From positions 241,001 to 305,000 of the forward strand of contig CAJXNP010000007.1 in the NCBI GenBank assembly GCA_913057175.1: DNA of 64,000 nucleotides, in the 5' to 3' direction. This document shows positions 28,514-37,715 of the stretch, piece by piece. Position 1 is the stretch's first letter; every line of letters starts with the position of its first letter. Position numbers and translations under genes: made by a program. Below the pieces are notes generated by a model, which saw only the letters and a program-made list of their open reading frames with translations, was not told the DNA's origin and searched no databases. The DNA is from an uncultured Cytophagales bacterium. Its GTDB lineage: Bacteria > Bacteroidota > Bacteroidia > Cytophagales > Cyclobacteriaceae.

Positions 28514-28522
28514 TGTGGATAA
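28514..28522 (-). promoter_or_regulatory. Consensus DnaA box upstream of nrdBA
   Basis: TGTGGATAA on the plus strand, which is TTATCCACA on the minus (nrdB-sense) strand, a perfect match to the strongest E. coli DnaA box. It lies 187 bp upstream of the nrdB start. It is a single box, so binding in vivo is an inference. Confidence 0.4.
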
Positions 28523-28673
28523 CTCACAGAATAACTTCGGAATAAAGCTTATAAGATTTTGAAAATTAGAAGGTTGGTCGGGATTCTATAAGTAATACTT
28601 TTGGTAAAAATCAGGTAAAAAAAATTTAATTTTTTTTTAATGCTTATTCATGGTAAATAAGTTAGAGAATTCT

Positions 28674-28704
28674 TTGGTGTTAACTAATAATTAAAATATC
28701 TTTG
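28674..28704 (+). promoter_or_regulatory. Promoter of rplU-rpmA
   Basis: -33 TTG at 28674-28676, a 20-nt spacer and -7 TATCTTTG at 28697-28704. This is the Bacteroidota sigma-A type promoter; it predicts a leader of about 30 nt before the rplU ATG at 28741. Confidence 0.75.
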
Positions 28705-28740
28705 CAGTCCTTTTTTGAGGAGACTTAAAAATTTAAATAA

Positions 28741-29049
28741 ATGTACGCTATAGTAGATATTGCGGGAAAGCAGTTTAAAGTAGAGAAAGACAAATTTTAC
28801 TACACACCTTTATTAGAAGGTAAGGATGGTGATAAAGTAGAATTTGACCAGGTTTTATTAGTTGACAATTCTGGAAAAGTTCAGGTTGGAACACCTTTGG
28901 TAAAAGGATCAAAGGTATCTGGTAAAATACTGGAGCATGTAAAAGGTGACAAGGTAGTTGTTTTCAAAAAGAAAAGAAGAAAAGGCTACAAAGTTAGAAA
29001 TGGTCACAGACAGGATTTCACCAAGGTTTTAATCGAAGACATTAAATAA
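28741..29049 (+). CDS. rplU: 50S ribosomal protein L21 (bL21)
   Basis: A 102-residue large-subunit protein that binds 23S rRNA near L20. It starts MYAIVDIAGKQFKVEKDKFYY and contains VEFDQVLLVDN, the basic FKKKRRKGYKVRNGHRQ segment typical of bL21 and the terminal KVLIEDI. The length is normal. It is followed after 9 bp by rpmA, the almost universal pairing, and the two share the promoter just upstream. Confidence 0.98.
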   Translation: MYAIVDIAGKQFKVEKDKFYYTPLLEGKDGDKVEFDQVLLVDNSGKVQVGTPLVKGSKVSGKILEHVKGDKVVVFKKKRRKGYKVRNGHRQDFTKVLIEDIK

Positions 29050-29058
29050 TATAATCAT

Positions 29059-29319
29059 ATGGCACATAAAAAAGGAGCCGGTAGTTCAAGAAACGGAAGG
29101 GAGTCAGAAAGTAAACGACTTGGCGTAAAAATATATGGTGGACAGCAAGCCATAGCTGGAAACATTCTTGTAAGACAAAGAGGAACTACTCACCACCCTG
29201 GAAAAAATGTTGGTATAGGTAAGGATCATACTTTGTTTGCCCTTACTGATGGTATCGTAGAATTTAGGAAAGCAAGAAATAACCGATCATTTGTTTCTGT
29301 TATTCCTGCTGAATCATAA
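29059..29319 (+). CDS. rpmA: 50S ribosomal protein L27 (bL27)
   Basis: An 86-residue ribosomal protein whose N-terminus reaches the peptidyl-transferase centre. It starts [20 protein letters not shown] without the cleavable leader seen in Firmicutes, then [23 protein letters not shown] and [15 protein letters not shown]. It is second in the rplU-rpmA operon. A strong intrinsic terminator begins 21 bp after the stop. Confidence 0.98.
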   Translation: MAHKKGAGSSRNGRESESKRLGVKIYGGQQAIAGNILVRQRGTTHHPGKNVGIGKDHTLFALTDGIVEFRKARNNRSFVSVIPAES

Positions 29320-29340
29320 TTGACAATTATTCATGATTTG

Positions 29341-29370
29341 AAAAGCACAGGCTCGCAAGTCTGTGCTTTT
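29341..29370 (+). terminator. Intrinsic terminator of rplU-rpmA
   Basis: AAAAGCACAG ... CTGTGCTTTT arms; a G-U pair and two more base pairs extend the stem to AAAAGCACAGGCT / AGTCTGTGCTTTT with a CGCA loop. A T-rich tract (TTTTTTATTTTG) follows. Confidence 0.88.
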
Positions 29371-29414
29371 TTATTTTGTTTAAAGCAAAGCAATTTTTAG
29401 ATTGATGTTGGTTT

Positions 29415-30977
29415 TTGAAACTAACAACAAATCAAAAATTGACGGTCAAGGAAATTCTTAAAACATTTGATATCAGAGATCCCATTCCTGGGACCTCAAC
29501 CGGAAATTCCTGGATCGATAATATTTCAGGGGAAACCATCACCTCATATTCCCCGATTGACGGATCCATTCTTGGTAAAGTTTCTACTACTGATTCAACG
29601 AATTACCAGATTGTTGTGAAAATGGCCCAAAAGGCCTTTTGTGAATGGCGGCTTCTTCCCGCTCCGAAAAGGGGGGAAGTAATTCGGGAAGTCGGACAGA
29701 AACTGCGTGAAAACAAAGAAGCATTAGGTTACCTGGTAACATGGGAAATGGGCAAGTCCATTCAGGAGGGTTTGGGAGAAGTTCAGGAAATGATCGATAT
29801 CTGCGACTTTGCAGTGGGACTTTCCAGACAACTTCATGGTTTTACCATGCATTCGGAGCGACCATTCCATCGCATGTATGAGCAATATCATCCTCTGGGA
29901 ATTGTTGGAATTATTTCGGCTTTTAATTTCCCGGTTGCCGTGTGGAGCTGGAATGCCATGATCGCACTTGTTTGTGGGAATGTTTGTATCTGGAAACCCT
30001 CTGAGAAAGTCCCACTTTGTGCGGTTGCCTGTCAGAAAATTATCAGTGAGGTTTTATCAGAAAATAATCTTCCGGAAGGAATTTCCAATATCATTACCGG
30101 TGATTACCAGGTAGGAGAGTTTTTAACAAAAGATAAAAATGTAAGTCTGGTTTCTGCAACGGGTTCTATAGCTATGGGAAGGAAGGTTGGGGCTGAAGTT
30201 GCCACACGGTTGGGTAAAACAATCCTGGAACTTGGCGGGAATAATGCAATTATTATTTCAGAAAATGCCAATCTTAAATTATCACTTCCTGCTGTCGTTT
30301 TTGGAGCTGTTGGTACTTGTGGACAGAGATGCACCAGCACCCGACGATTGATCGTGCAGGAAAGCATTTTTGATAAAGTGAAGGAAAAACTAATAAATGC
30401 TTACCAGCAATTGAAAATCGGGAATCCTCTGGATGAGAAAAATCATGTGGGCCCGCTGATTGATCAGACTTCTGTTGATCAATATTTGACAGCCGGAAAG
30501 AGAATCGTGAACGAAGGAGGAAAAGCAGTCATACCGGTAGAATTAGAAACAGGAATAGAAGGGAAGCATTCAGGTCTGTATGTAAGGCCAGCTATTTATG
30601 AAGTGAATAATAATTATAATATTGTACAGGAAGAAACTTTTGCGCCGATCTTATATTTGATTCGTTACAAGGATCTGAACGAAGCAATTGAGATCCACAA
30701 CAATGTTCCGCAGGGATTGAGTTCTGCCATCATGACAAATAATTTACGGGAATCAGAACAATTTTTATCTCACTCAGGTTCGGATTGTGGCATAGCAAAT
30801 GTTAATATTGGAACTTCAGGTGCAGAAATAGGAGGTGCTTTTGGAGGTGAAAAAGACACCGGAGGAGGGCGTGAATCAGGTAGTGATGCCTGGAAAATGT
30901 ATATGAGGAGGCAAACGAACACCATCAATTTTGGTGATAAAATGCCTCTGGCTCAGGGAATTAAATTTGAAATTTAA
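29415..30977 (+). CDS. ALDH7-type aldehyde dehydrogenase (alpha-aminoadipic semialdehyde/piperideine-6-carboxylate dehydrogenase-like)
   Basis: NAD-dependent aldehyde dehydrogenase of the antiquitin (ALDH7) group, 520 residues. The Rossmann part shows GIISAFNFPVAVWSWNAM, IWKPSEKVPL and LELGGNNAII (general-base Glu). The catalytic Cys is in GAVGTCGQRCTSTRRLIV, and the ALDH7-specific tail has NIGTSGAEIGGAFGGEKDTGGG. In the family it oxidises alpha-aminoadipic semialdehyde in lysine breakdown, and also betaine aldehyde; which reaction applies here is inferred. The start is TTG at 29415: a stop lies four codons upstream and no in-frame ATG occurs before conserved sequence. No lysine-catabolic neighbours are visible. 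Confidence 0.88.
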   Translation: MKLTTNQKLTVKEILKTFDIRDPIPGTSTGNSWIDNISGETITSYSPIDGSILGKVSTTDSTNYQIVVKMAQKAFCEWRLLPAPKRGEVIREVGQKLRENKEALGYLVTWEMGKSIQEGLGEVQEMIDICDFAVGLSRQLHGFTMHSERPFHRMYEQYHPLGIVGIISAFNFPVAVWSWNAMIALVCGNVCIWKPSEKVPLCAVACQKIISEVLSENNLPEGISNIITGDYQVGEFLTKDKNVSLVSATGSIAMGRKVGAEVATRLGKTILELGGNNAIIISENANLKLSLPAVVFGAVGTCGQRCTSTRRLIVQESIFDKVKEKLINAYQQLKIGNPLDEKNHVGPLIDQTSVDQYLTAGKRIVNEGGKAVIPVELETGIEGKHSGLYVRPAIYEVNNNYNIVQEETFAPILYLIRYKDLNEAIEIHNNVPQGLSSAIMTNNLRESEQFLSHSGSDCGIANVNIGTSGAEIGGAFGGEKDTGGGRESGSDAWKMYMRRQTNTINFGDKMPLAQGIKFEI

Positions 30978-31160
30978 AAGAGATTGTGTTTGAAAAACTA
31001 CAAAAACGTTAGATGTAATTTTTAAGTTAAATTAAAACTTTAAGTTACGCTGCGTGGATGGTAAAATATTCTATTTTTGCATGATTCTTTTAATTAATTT
31101 ACATATTTTTAGAAAGAGGCAATAGAAACAAACTGTTAACCAACTTGAAAATAAATTAAT

Positions 31161-31577
31161 ATGTCAGACGCAGGCAAAAAATTTTACACTGTAATGCTCA
31201 TTGATGACAATGAGATAGATAATCTTATCAATCAGAAGATGATTGAAGCAGCAAATATCACCGAGCATATCTTTACACATACAGGTGCACGAAGCGCCAT
31301 CGAATTTTTAAAAAACATTGAAAAGGTTGAGAATGTAGCCAACGAAATATTGCCTGACGTAATATTTTTAGATATCGATATGCCGCTGATGGATGGATTC
31401 CAATTTTTGGATGAATTTGACAAATTGAATGATAGCACCAAGTCTAAGTGCAAGATCGTCATGTTAACTTCATCTATTAACCCTCAGGATGTAAACAAAT
31501 CAAAGGAGTACAGCTATGTTAAAAAATATATTAACAAGCCGCTCTCCCAGGAAAATCTTGAAAAGATAGAGGTATAG
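31161..31577 (+). CDS. Single-domain response regulator (CheY/Rcp1-like receiver)
   Basis: A 138-residue receiver domain with no output domain. It shows the acidic pair D15/D16 (LIDDNEID), phospho-acceptor D71 (VIFLDIDMPLMDG), VMLTSSINPQD and the conserved Lys before KPLSQENL. The LIDDNEIDNLINQKMIE start is typical of Bacteroidota receivers that act with hybrid or phytochrome-like kinases. No kinase is adjacent. A TATTTTTG -7-like element lies at 31072-31079. It is convergent with the unrecognised 481-residue gene (12-bp gap). Confidence 0.9.
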   Translation: MSDAGKKFYTVMLIDDNEIDNLINQKMIEAANITEHIFTHTGARSAIEFLKNIEKVENVANEILPDVIFLDIDMPLMDGFQFLDEFDKLNDSTKSKCKIVMLTSSINPQDVNKSKEYSYVKKYINKPLSQENLEKIEV

Positions 31578-31589
31578 TTTCCGGATTTT

Positions 31590-33035
31590 TTATTCTTTGC
31601 TTAGCGCTTCAATAAAATCATCATCCACATTTACTAGAAGTGTCGGCATAAAGTGTGACATTTTGTAAGACTTGAACTTATCAGCCATTGAGCTAATCTT
31701 GGACTTTTTATTTCTCTTAGATTCGCTAATGGATATTTTCAGCATTTTGGTAAATGTGATGATGTGTTCCGTACAGTCTTTACCAAGTAATCGGATCTGC
31801 CTTTGAATACTATTGATCAGCTGGTTAAACAGATCAAAGTCCTTAACCATACAATATTGTAAAGCAAGAATTACTTTAATCTCAAGCTGAGCATTCGGGT
31901 ATTTTTTCAGACTGATTTCGTTTAAGAGGTTATTGATCCACTTAGCAGCTTCATCATACTTTTTGGCATAATAACAGCAAAGCGATCGGTATGTGATATA
32001 GCTGATATAATTTGGAATGTCATTTTTATCCGGTTCATAATCTAGGAACAATCCCTCATTTTCATCATACATTTCTGCCACTGTTCCCATTCGGATATTC
32101 CTTTTGATCTTGGTCATCAGAAACTGAGCCGGATAGGTATATAGTGTGTAGTTCGTGAGCAAAGATGAACAGGAATCATTCACTTCTTCATAAAAGTTTT
32201 CGGCCTTCCTGAACACTTTGTAATGAGAGTAATATTCCAGCTTCAGGAATTCAAATACAATCTTCAGATGATAGTAGATGGAATCCAGGTGATATTCCTC
32301 AAATATACTTTGCACGTTATGAAGAATATCCTCGATCGGTTCCAGGTCGTCCTGGATCGATTCTTCACTTTCCACAAACAGCCGGTGGAAAATATTCAGA
32401 CAGCTTTGATACACATACATCCTGTGAGATTTGTACAAGCCACTAACATTGTTCATCTCCTTGGTCAGTAAGGTGAGCTCCAGTTTGGAGACATCTTCGC
32501 CCATAAGTGTAAAGTTGCCATACTTCTTAAAATATTCCGCCAGCAGTTCTTCAGCTTTGTCAACTGCAAGTGTAAATGCAACATGCTTGTTGTACAGCTG
32601 GGAATAGTTGAAATAATCAGCAGAATTGATGTGGAGCTTTTTTAATGACTTATAAACGATCGTTAGTTCGTTTGACAAATCGTAGTCCAAAAGTTCCTTT
32701 TCCAGTTTTTTAAGGGTGGCGATCGCTATCGCTTTTTTCTTAGTAAAGATAATTTCGTTGATGTTAGCAACTTTTTTCAGAATATCTGTTCGCGGATTTT
32801 CCATTTGTTGCAACAGGTATTCTTCAATTTTTTGGTTAAGTCGGGATCGTAAAGTGTAATATGCATTGGTATTTACCCCAAGTTCCTCCATGATCTTGTT
32901 GTCGGATTGTTGTTTTTCCCTCATGGATTTGAGTAAATAAGCAGATTTGTCAGCGCTGCTTTCCAGCAAAGAATCATAGATTGCTTCATAATCTTGATCT
33001 GACAATTGCTTAATGATATTCTTGAGCTTAGCCAT
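31590..33035 (-). CDS. Unrecognised all-helical protein (481 residues)
   Basis: I do not recognise the family. There is no signal peptide or membrane segment, so it should be cytoplasmic. It is rich in Leu, Lys, Glu and Tyr and predicted almost wholly helical. The N-terminus (1-90) has a helix-turn-helix-like run, DNKIMEELGVNTNAYYTL, followed by RSRLNQKIEEYLL, reminiscent of sigma-factor region 4 or of a dimerising coiled coil. Residues 150-450 look like degenerate TPR-type helical pairs (YYAKKYDEAAKWINNLL, AENFYEEVNDSC). The gene is monocistronic, with 188 bp of AT-rich DNA upstream, and faces a lone receiver protein. A regulatory or scaffold role is possible but unproven. Confidence 0.6.
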   Translation of the reverse strand: MAKLKNIIKQLSDQDYEAIYDSLLESSADKSAYLLKSMREKQQSDNKIMEELGVNTNAYYTLRSRLNQKIEEYLLQQMENPRTDILKKVANINEIIFTKKKAIAIATLKKLEKELLDYDLSNELTIVYKSLKKLHINSADYFNYSQLYNKHVAFTLAVDKAEELLAEYFKKYGNFTLMGEDVSKLELTLLTKEMNNVSGLYKSHRMYVYQSCLNIFHRLFVESEESIQDDLEPIEDILHNVQSIFEEYHLDSIYYHLKIVFEFLKLEYYSHYKVFRKAENFYEEVNDSCSSLLTNYTLYTYPAQFLMTKIKRNIRMGTVAEMYDENEGLFLDYEPDKNDIPNYISYITYRSLCCYYAKKYDEAAKWINNLLNEISLKKYPNAQLEIKVILALQYCMVKDFDLFNQLINSIQRQIRLLGKDCTEHIITFTKMLKISISESKRNKKSKISSMADKFKSYKMSHFMPTLLVNVDDDFIEALSKE

Positions 33036-33223
33036 AGTAGTAGATAAAAATTAAATTGCCTCGATTAAGTGTTTCGATTTAAATGTAATGTTTTTGAATA
33101 AAATATTATAGGGAATTAAAAAATTTAAGTGAATTTCCTTATAAAAAAATAATTAACTAACGAGAATATGGTTAATCAGCATTTTTCTACACTATTGATC
33201 AAATCGGAAAGATGTAGGAGATT

Positions 33224-35779
33224 TTAGTTTTTATCAAATTTTTCCTGAAACTCTTTTTTTCCTGCTTCCAGATAATCAACAAATTCATCAATATCGAGAT
33301 TGTATCCAATTGGTTCGAGTAGTTTTTCTTCATCAGGACCAAGCAGGACATAGTATGGCTGGGCATTATTACGGAACTTGCTCATTTCAATATCCATGTT
33401 TTTTCGGCCGATGGTATTTTTCAAGCGACCGTCATTTTCTGATGTGTACCATTCATCTTCCGGCAATTCGGTTCGGTCATCCACATACAAGGCAAGAATG
33501 ATATAATCCTCTCTAAGGATTCGCAACACTCTTGGGTCTGACCAGACCTTTGATTCCATTTCCCTGCAATTCACACAACCATGGCCGGTAAAGTCAATAA
33601 ATATGGGTTTATTCTTCGATTCAGAGCATGCAACAGCTTGCTCATAATCAAAATACCCTTCTAATCCATGTGGCAGATGAAGAAAGTCATCATAGAGCGG
33701 TTTTTCGCAGAGGGTAGATTCTTCCTGGCTACGGGAATAGCTTCTTTCGATGAGCAGCTGTGACAAATTCAGGTCTTGGGTTGTGATGGGTGGCAGATAG
33801 CCGGATAAACTTTTTAAAGGCGCTCCCCACATTCCCGGGATGAGGTAAACAGCAAAACTGAATACAACAATGGACAGCATAAATCTTGGTACAGGAATAT
33901 ATGACAAATCACTATCATGAGGCAACTTGATTTTTCCCAATAAATAAATTCCTAATAATATCAGGATGACAATCCAAATCGATAGGTATACTTCCCTGTC
34001 CAGAATGCCCCAGTGGGAAACCTGGTCGGCTACGCTTAAAAATTTCAGAGAAAAGCCCAACTCGATAAAACCCAAAACAACCTTTACGCTGTTCAGCCAG
34101 CCACCCGATTTTGGAAGTGTATTTAACCACTCGGGGAAAATTGCAAAAAGTGTAAAAGGAATAGCAAAAGCTAATCCGAAAGAAAACATTCCTAAAATGG
34201 GTTTTAAGACTTGCCCTCCGGCAGACTCAAATAGCAAACCTCCTGCAATAGGACCGGTACAGGAAAATGATACGACCACTAAGGTGAAAGCCATGAAAAA
34301 TACACCGATCAATCCACCTTGGTCAGCTCTTTTATCAATCTTATTGACGAATGAATTTGGCAGGTTAATATCAAACAATCCGAAAAAAGATAAAGCAAAA
34401 ACAAAAAAGATCAGGAAGAAAAATATGTTGAGGTATTCGTTGGTGGCAACTTCATTGGCGGTAGTGGGTCCCATAAAAGGCGCTACTATAGCACCAACAA
34501 GAGTGTAAATCATAACGATGGAAATGCCATAAATGATGGCATTGCGAATTCCCTGCACTCGGGACTTTGCCTTTCCGGTAAAAAATGATACCGTCATAGG
34601 GATCATTGGAAATACACAAGGCGTGAAAATAGCTGCTAGCCCGGCAAGAAAGGCAACAATCATAAATGCCAACAGCGTGTACGGATCGTTTGGATCACGT
34701 GATGTCAGCATCCCTCCTTTCTTTTCTACTTTTCCATCCGCCGCTTTTTCAACTGATTCTGAGCCATTGGCTTCTGATGACTCTTTTCCTATACGGAAAT
34801 CATATTCATCCGGAATGCACTGCCCGATATCTTCGTTGCAGACCTGGAAGTTGATTGTCCCAGAGACGGAGAGATCTTCTTTTAATACCTTTATCTTTTG
34901 GCGGATCTGTCCTGTGCCTTCGAAATATTCTACTTCTCCCTCAAAGATCTTGTCAAATTTATTTTTAGGGTCAACTGGCTCAGCTTCGCCAACTAATTCA
35001 TAAGTATCGTTTTTGTTAAATTCAAACTCAGTCGGTAGTGGGCCGGGAATAATGTCGATTTCAGTTGAATACAAATGCCATCGGTCTTCAATGGTAGCAT
35101 TGAACAAAATGTATAATTCATCCCCCGGTTGGAAATCTTTTTTGTCCAACTCAACTTCCCACGATACAGGACGCTTGACCCCATCAGTCGAATTGTTTTG
35201 ATCACTTTGCAAAAGATTTTGACTGGATAAGGAAGACGATCCTTCGCCTGAAAGTGATGAGGGCTGCAGTTCTTGAGGTTTTGCTGATTGAGGTGTAGCT
35301 TCATTCGAAGCCAAAACCTGTATTTGATCAAAAGTAAACTCTTCTTCAAAAGGAATGCATTTCCCATCGACATCACTGCAAACCTGGTAAGAAAACAAAC
35401 CGGATATGACAGGATCACTTTCCAGTATTTTTACCTTTTGCCTGAATTCCCCTTTTCCTTTAAAATAGGTATAGTTGCCTTCCCAGATCTCATCGTATTT
35501 TTCCTTTGGATTGATGGGTTTGATGTTTCCGACCAGTTGATACGAATCATTGTCTTCAAATTCAAATTCCGTGACCATCGGTCCGAGCTCCGGATCAAAA
35601 TCAGATGAATACAGGTACCAGTTGTTATCAATGGAGGCAGTAAAAATGAGTTCCAGCTCACCCCCTTTTTCTACTTCTGATTTAGAAACACCATACTCCC
35701 AGGAAATAGGTTTCAAAGGCTGCGCAAATGAAAAAATTGAACAGAATAGTAAGATTAAAAATGATGTATAGTGCTTCAT
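33224..35779 (-). CDS. DsbD-like thiol:disulfide interchange protein with duplicated N-terminal domain
   Basis: An 851-residue transporter of reducing power to the periplasm. After a signal peptide (1-19) come two homologous DsbD-alpha-like domains (about 24-150 and 205-330), each ending in a Cys pair (VCSDVDGKCIP and VCNEDIGQCIP). Then come eight or so membrane helices of the CcdA/DsbD core (about 365-665), with FTPCVFPMIPM and SFSCTGPIAGG holding the membrane Cys pair. A C-terminal thioredoxin domain (about 710-851) has the redox motif C735-V-N-C738. The redox relay is therefore complete. E. coli DsbD has one alpha domain; the tandem copy is the odd feature. It probably supports cytochrome c maturation or disulfide repair. 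Confidence 0.9.
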   Translation of the reverse strand: MKHYTSFLILLFCSIFSFAQPLKPISWEYGVSKSEVEKGGELELIFTASIDNNWYLYSSDFDPELGPMVTEFEFEDNDSYQLVGNIKPINPKEKYDEIWEGNYTYFKGKGEFRQKVKILESDPVISGLFSYQVCSDVDGKCIPFEEEFTFDQIQVLASNEATPQSAKPQELQPSSLSGEGSSSLSSQNLLQSDQNNSTDGVKRPVSWEVELDKKDFQPGDELYILFNATIEDRWHLYSTEIDIIPGPLPTEFEFNKNDTYELVGEAEPVDPKNKFDKIFEGEVEYFEGTGQIRQKIKVLKEDLSVSGTINFQVCNEDIGQCIPDEYDFRIGKESSEANGSESVEKAADGKVEKKGGMLTSRDPNDPYTLLAFMIVAFLAGLAAIFTPCVFPMIPMTVSFFTGKAKSRVQGIRNAIIYGISIVMIYTLVGAIVAPFMGPTTANEVATNEYLNIFFFLIFFVFALSFFGLFDINLPNSFVNKIDKRADQGGLIGVFFMAFTLVVVSFSCTGPIAGGLLFESAGGQVLKPILGMFSFGLAFAIPFTLFAIFPEWLNTLPKSGGWLNSVKVVLGFIELGFSLKFLSVADQVSHWGILDREVYLSIWIVILILLGIYLLGKIKLPHDSDLSYIPVPRFMLSIVVFSFAVYLIPGMWGAPLKSLSGYLPPITTQDLNLSQLLIERSYSRSQEESTLCEKPLYDDFLHLPHGLEGYFDYEQAVACSESKNKPIFIDFTGHGCVNCREMESKVWSDPRVLRILREDYIILALYVDDRTELPEDEWYTSENDGRLKNTIGRKNMDIEMSKFRNNAQPYYVLLGPDEEKLLEPIGYNLDIDEFVDYLEAGKKEFQEKFDKN

Positions 35780-35895
35780 GCCTTTATGAATTCAATAACA
35801 ATTCTCCGCCAAATTGAATGTTCAAACGGCAAACATAACGGTTTTGTCATGGGATAATGTGAATTTTATGTTTGCAGATTGACATATTATCAAGA

Positions 35896-37275
35896 TTATT
35901 TTTTAGTCAATGATCTAAGAAAATGATGAAAAAAGACCGTTGTCTCGATCCCTTTCAGAAAGTTGAAAATACCAAAACTCTCATTGGGCGAGTGAATGGC
36001 ATCGGAATTTAAACCAAATCCCAATAATACAGAATCAACTCCCAACTCTCTTTCAAACAACGCTACAATCGGGATACTTCCTCCATCTCTTGTCGGAATA
36101 GGCGTTTTACCCCAGCAGGTTTCAAATGCTTTTTCCGCTGCTTTGTAGGCAACGGATTGGGTGGAGGTGACAGCAGGTTCACCACCATGGTAAGGTGTTA
36201 CTTTTACCTTTACCGATTTTGGAGCTATTTTCCTGAAATGATCGGAGAATATTTTGGTGATCTCGTCACTGCTTTGGTTGGGAACCAGCCGCATAGAGAT
36301 CTTGGCGTAAGCTTTTGATGGGAGAACAGTTTTAGCTCCCTCGCCAATATATCCGCCCCACATTCCATTGACATCAAGTGTCGGCCGTATGCCTGTTCGC
36401 TCCAGTGTGGAATAACCTTTTTCTCCTTCCACCTCGTTCACACCCAGTTCTTTTTTAAATTCTTCTTCATCAAACGGAGCCCGTGCAATCGCAGCCCGCT
36501 CGTCATTTGTCAGGTCAATAACCTTATCATAAAACCCGGGAATGGTAATATGATTGTTTTCATCCTTTAGCGAGGCAATCATCTTGCAGAGGGTATTGAT
36601 CGGATTGGCGACTGAGCCACCAAACGTTCCGGAGTGCAGGTCGCGATTCGCCCCTGTAACTTCAACCTGTAAATAACTCAGCCCCTTCAAACCAGTTGTT
36701 ATGGACGGGTTTTCGTTGGACAGCATGCTTGTATCGGAAATTAAAACTACATCAGCCGCCAGTTTCTGCCTGTTGGCCTTTACAAAATCCTCCAGGTTAT
36801 CCGAACCAACTTCTTCCTCTCCCTCGATCATGAATTTCATGTTGCAGGGAATATTTCCAATTTGATTAAGGATCTCGAATGCTTTGATATGGATGTAGAA
36901 TTGTCCCTTATCATCAGCAGAGCCACGTGCATAGATCTTGTCATTTTTGATGACCGGTTCAAATGGCGGAGAATCCCAAAGATCCAATGGATCAGCAGGT
37001 TGAACATCATAGTGCCCATAAATAAGAACTGTTGGCCAGGATGGATTTTGGATCTTGTCTCCATAAACGATCGGATATCCATCTGTCTGGCAGATCTCGG
37101 TATTTTCCACACCGGCATCTTCCAGCTTTTGCCTGACGTAATCCGCCGCTTTGAAAACGCTGTCCTTGTACTGACTGTCAGCGCTTACGGAGGGTATTTT
37201 CAAAAGGTCGATTAGTTCATTGATGTATTTATCGCGATTGGTTTGAATAATATTCCTTATCTCTGCTAGATCCAT
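35896..37275 (-). CDS. M20 family dipeptidase (carnosinase/CNDP-like)
   Basis: A 459-residue cytosolic zinc dipeptidase. Metal ligands and catalytic residues are seen in YGHYDVQPADP (H and D), GSADDKGQ (bridging Asp), EGEEEVGSDN (catalytic Glu and ligand Glu), SDTSML and the late HSPNESF (last His). The dimerisation or lid domain (about 190-370) contains GANRDLHSGTFGG, typical of the CNDP/DUG1 branch. The sequence predicts removal of an N-terminal residue from dipeptides; the physiological substrate is unknown. It is a single gene, transcribed away from the tRNA cluster. Confidence 0.92.
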   Translation of the reverse strand: MDLAEIRNIIQTNRDKYINELIDLLKIPSVSADSQYKDSVFKAADYVRQKLEDAGVENTEICQTDGYPIVYGDKIQNPSWPTVLIYGHYDVQPADPLDLWDSPPFEPVIKNDKIYARGSADDKGQFYIHIKAFEILNQIGNIPCNMKFMIEGEEEVGSDNLEDFVKANRQKLAADVVLISDTSMLSNENPSITTGLKGLSYLQVEVTGANRDLHSGTFGGSVANPINTLCKMIASLKDENNHITIPGFYDKVIDLTNDERAAIARAPFDEEEFKKELGVNEVEGEKGYSTLERTGIRPTLDVNGMWGGYIGEGAKTVLPSKAYAKISMRLVPNQSSDEITKIFSDHFRKIAPKSVKVKVTPYHGGEPAVTSTQSVAYKAAEKAFETCWGKTPIPTRDGGSIPIVALFERELGVDSVLLGFGLNSDAIHSPNESFGIFNFLKGIETTVFFHHFLRSLTKK

Positions 37276-37444
37276 ACTATTTTCGGTTGAATAAATGTTT
37301 GCGTTATTGTCGGTAAATGTAAAAATATTAATAAGAGTTGAGAAGGAAAATTGTTTTTCGCAGGTGGTAATTATCAGGAGTAGAGTGAAAAATAAAATGA
37401 TAAATAGGATTACAGGATATTGACTAAGAATTTTTAAAAATTAA

Positions 37445-37474
37445 TTGAAAATTAAAAGCCCTTAACTATCTTTG
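37445..37474 (+). promoter_or_regulatory. Promoter of tRNA-Gly
   Basis: -33 TTG at 37445-37447, a 19-nt spacer and -7 TATCTTTG at 37467-37474, followed by a leader of about 70 nt before the tRNA. The -7 sequence is identical to those of rplU and rpmH. Confidence 0.7.
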
Positions 37475-37548
37475 CACTCCCATTTGGAAACAAGGGGGTT
37501 TGACTGGCAAAAGGCCTTCAAAAAAACATGATGAAAAATAAACAAAAA

Positions 37549-37621
<73 letters not shown>

Positions 37622-37626
37622 CTTTT

Positions 37627-37680
37627 TTTATTTGGTGATATTGTGATTGAGAGATTGGGTGATTGGAAGATTTGTTGGTT
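37627..37680. repeat. Degenerate repeat array upstream of the first S23-family gene
   Basis: A G/T-rich tract made of loosely repeated GGTGAT/GATTGG units. Its reverse complement contains AATCACAATATCACCA, identical to 14182-14197, and CCAATCACCCAAT. It lies in inverse orientation to a related tract after the gene (38068-38120). Confidence 0.5.
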
Positions 37681-37715
37681 GAAAACTTTTAATTTCTTAT
37701 TTAAATTTTTTAATA

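Larger units (their letters stand above)
28328..28740. other. 413-bp divergent regulatory region between nrdB and rplU
   Basis: Gene-free. On the nrdB side there is a 7-bp hairpin TCGCAGG/CCTGCGA (28382-28408) and a short GTTCC-GTAA-GGAAC hairpin (28452-28465). A consensus DnaA box lies at 28514-28522. The rplU promoter is at 28674-28704. The rest is AT-rich, with a T/A-homopolymer stretch near 28617-28640. No small open reading frame is convincing. Confidence 0.6.

Noticed and set aside
34533..35003. 156-residue antisense open frame inside the DsbD-like gene
   Set aside because: Shadow frame of a gene with intact family motifs on the opposite strand.
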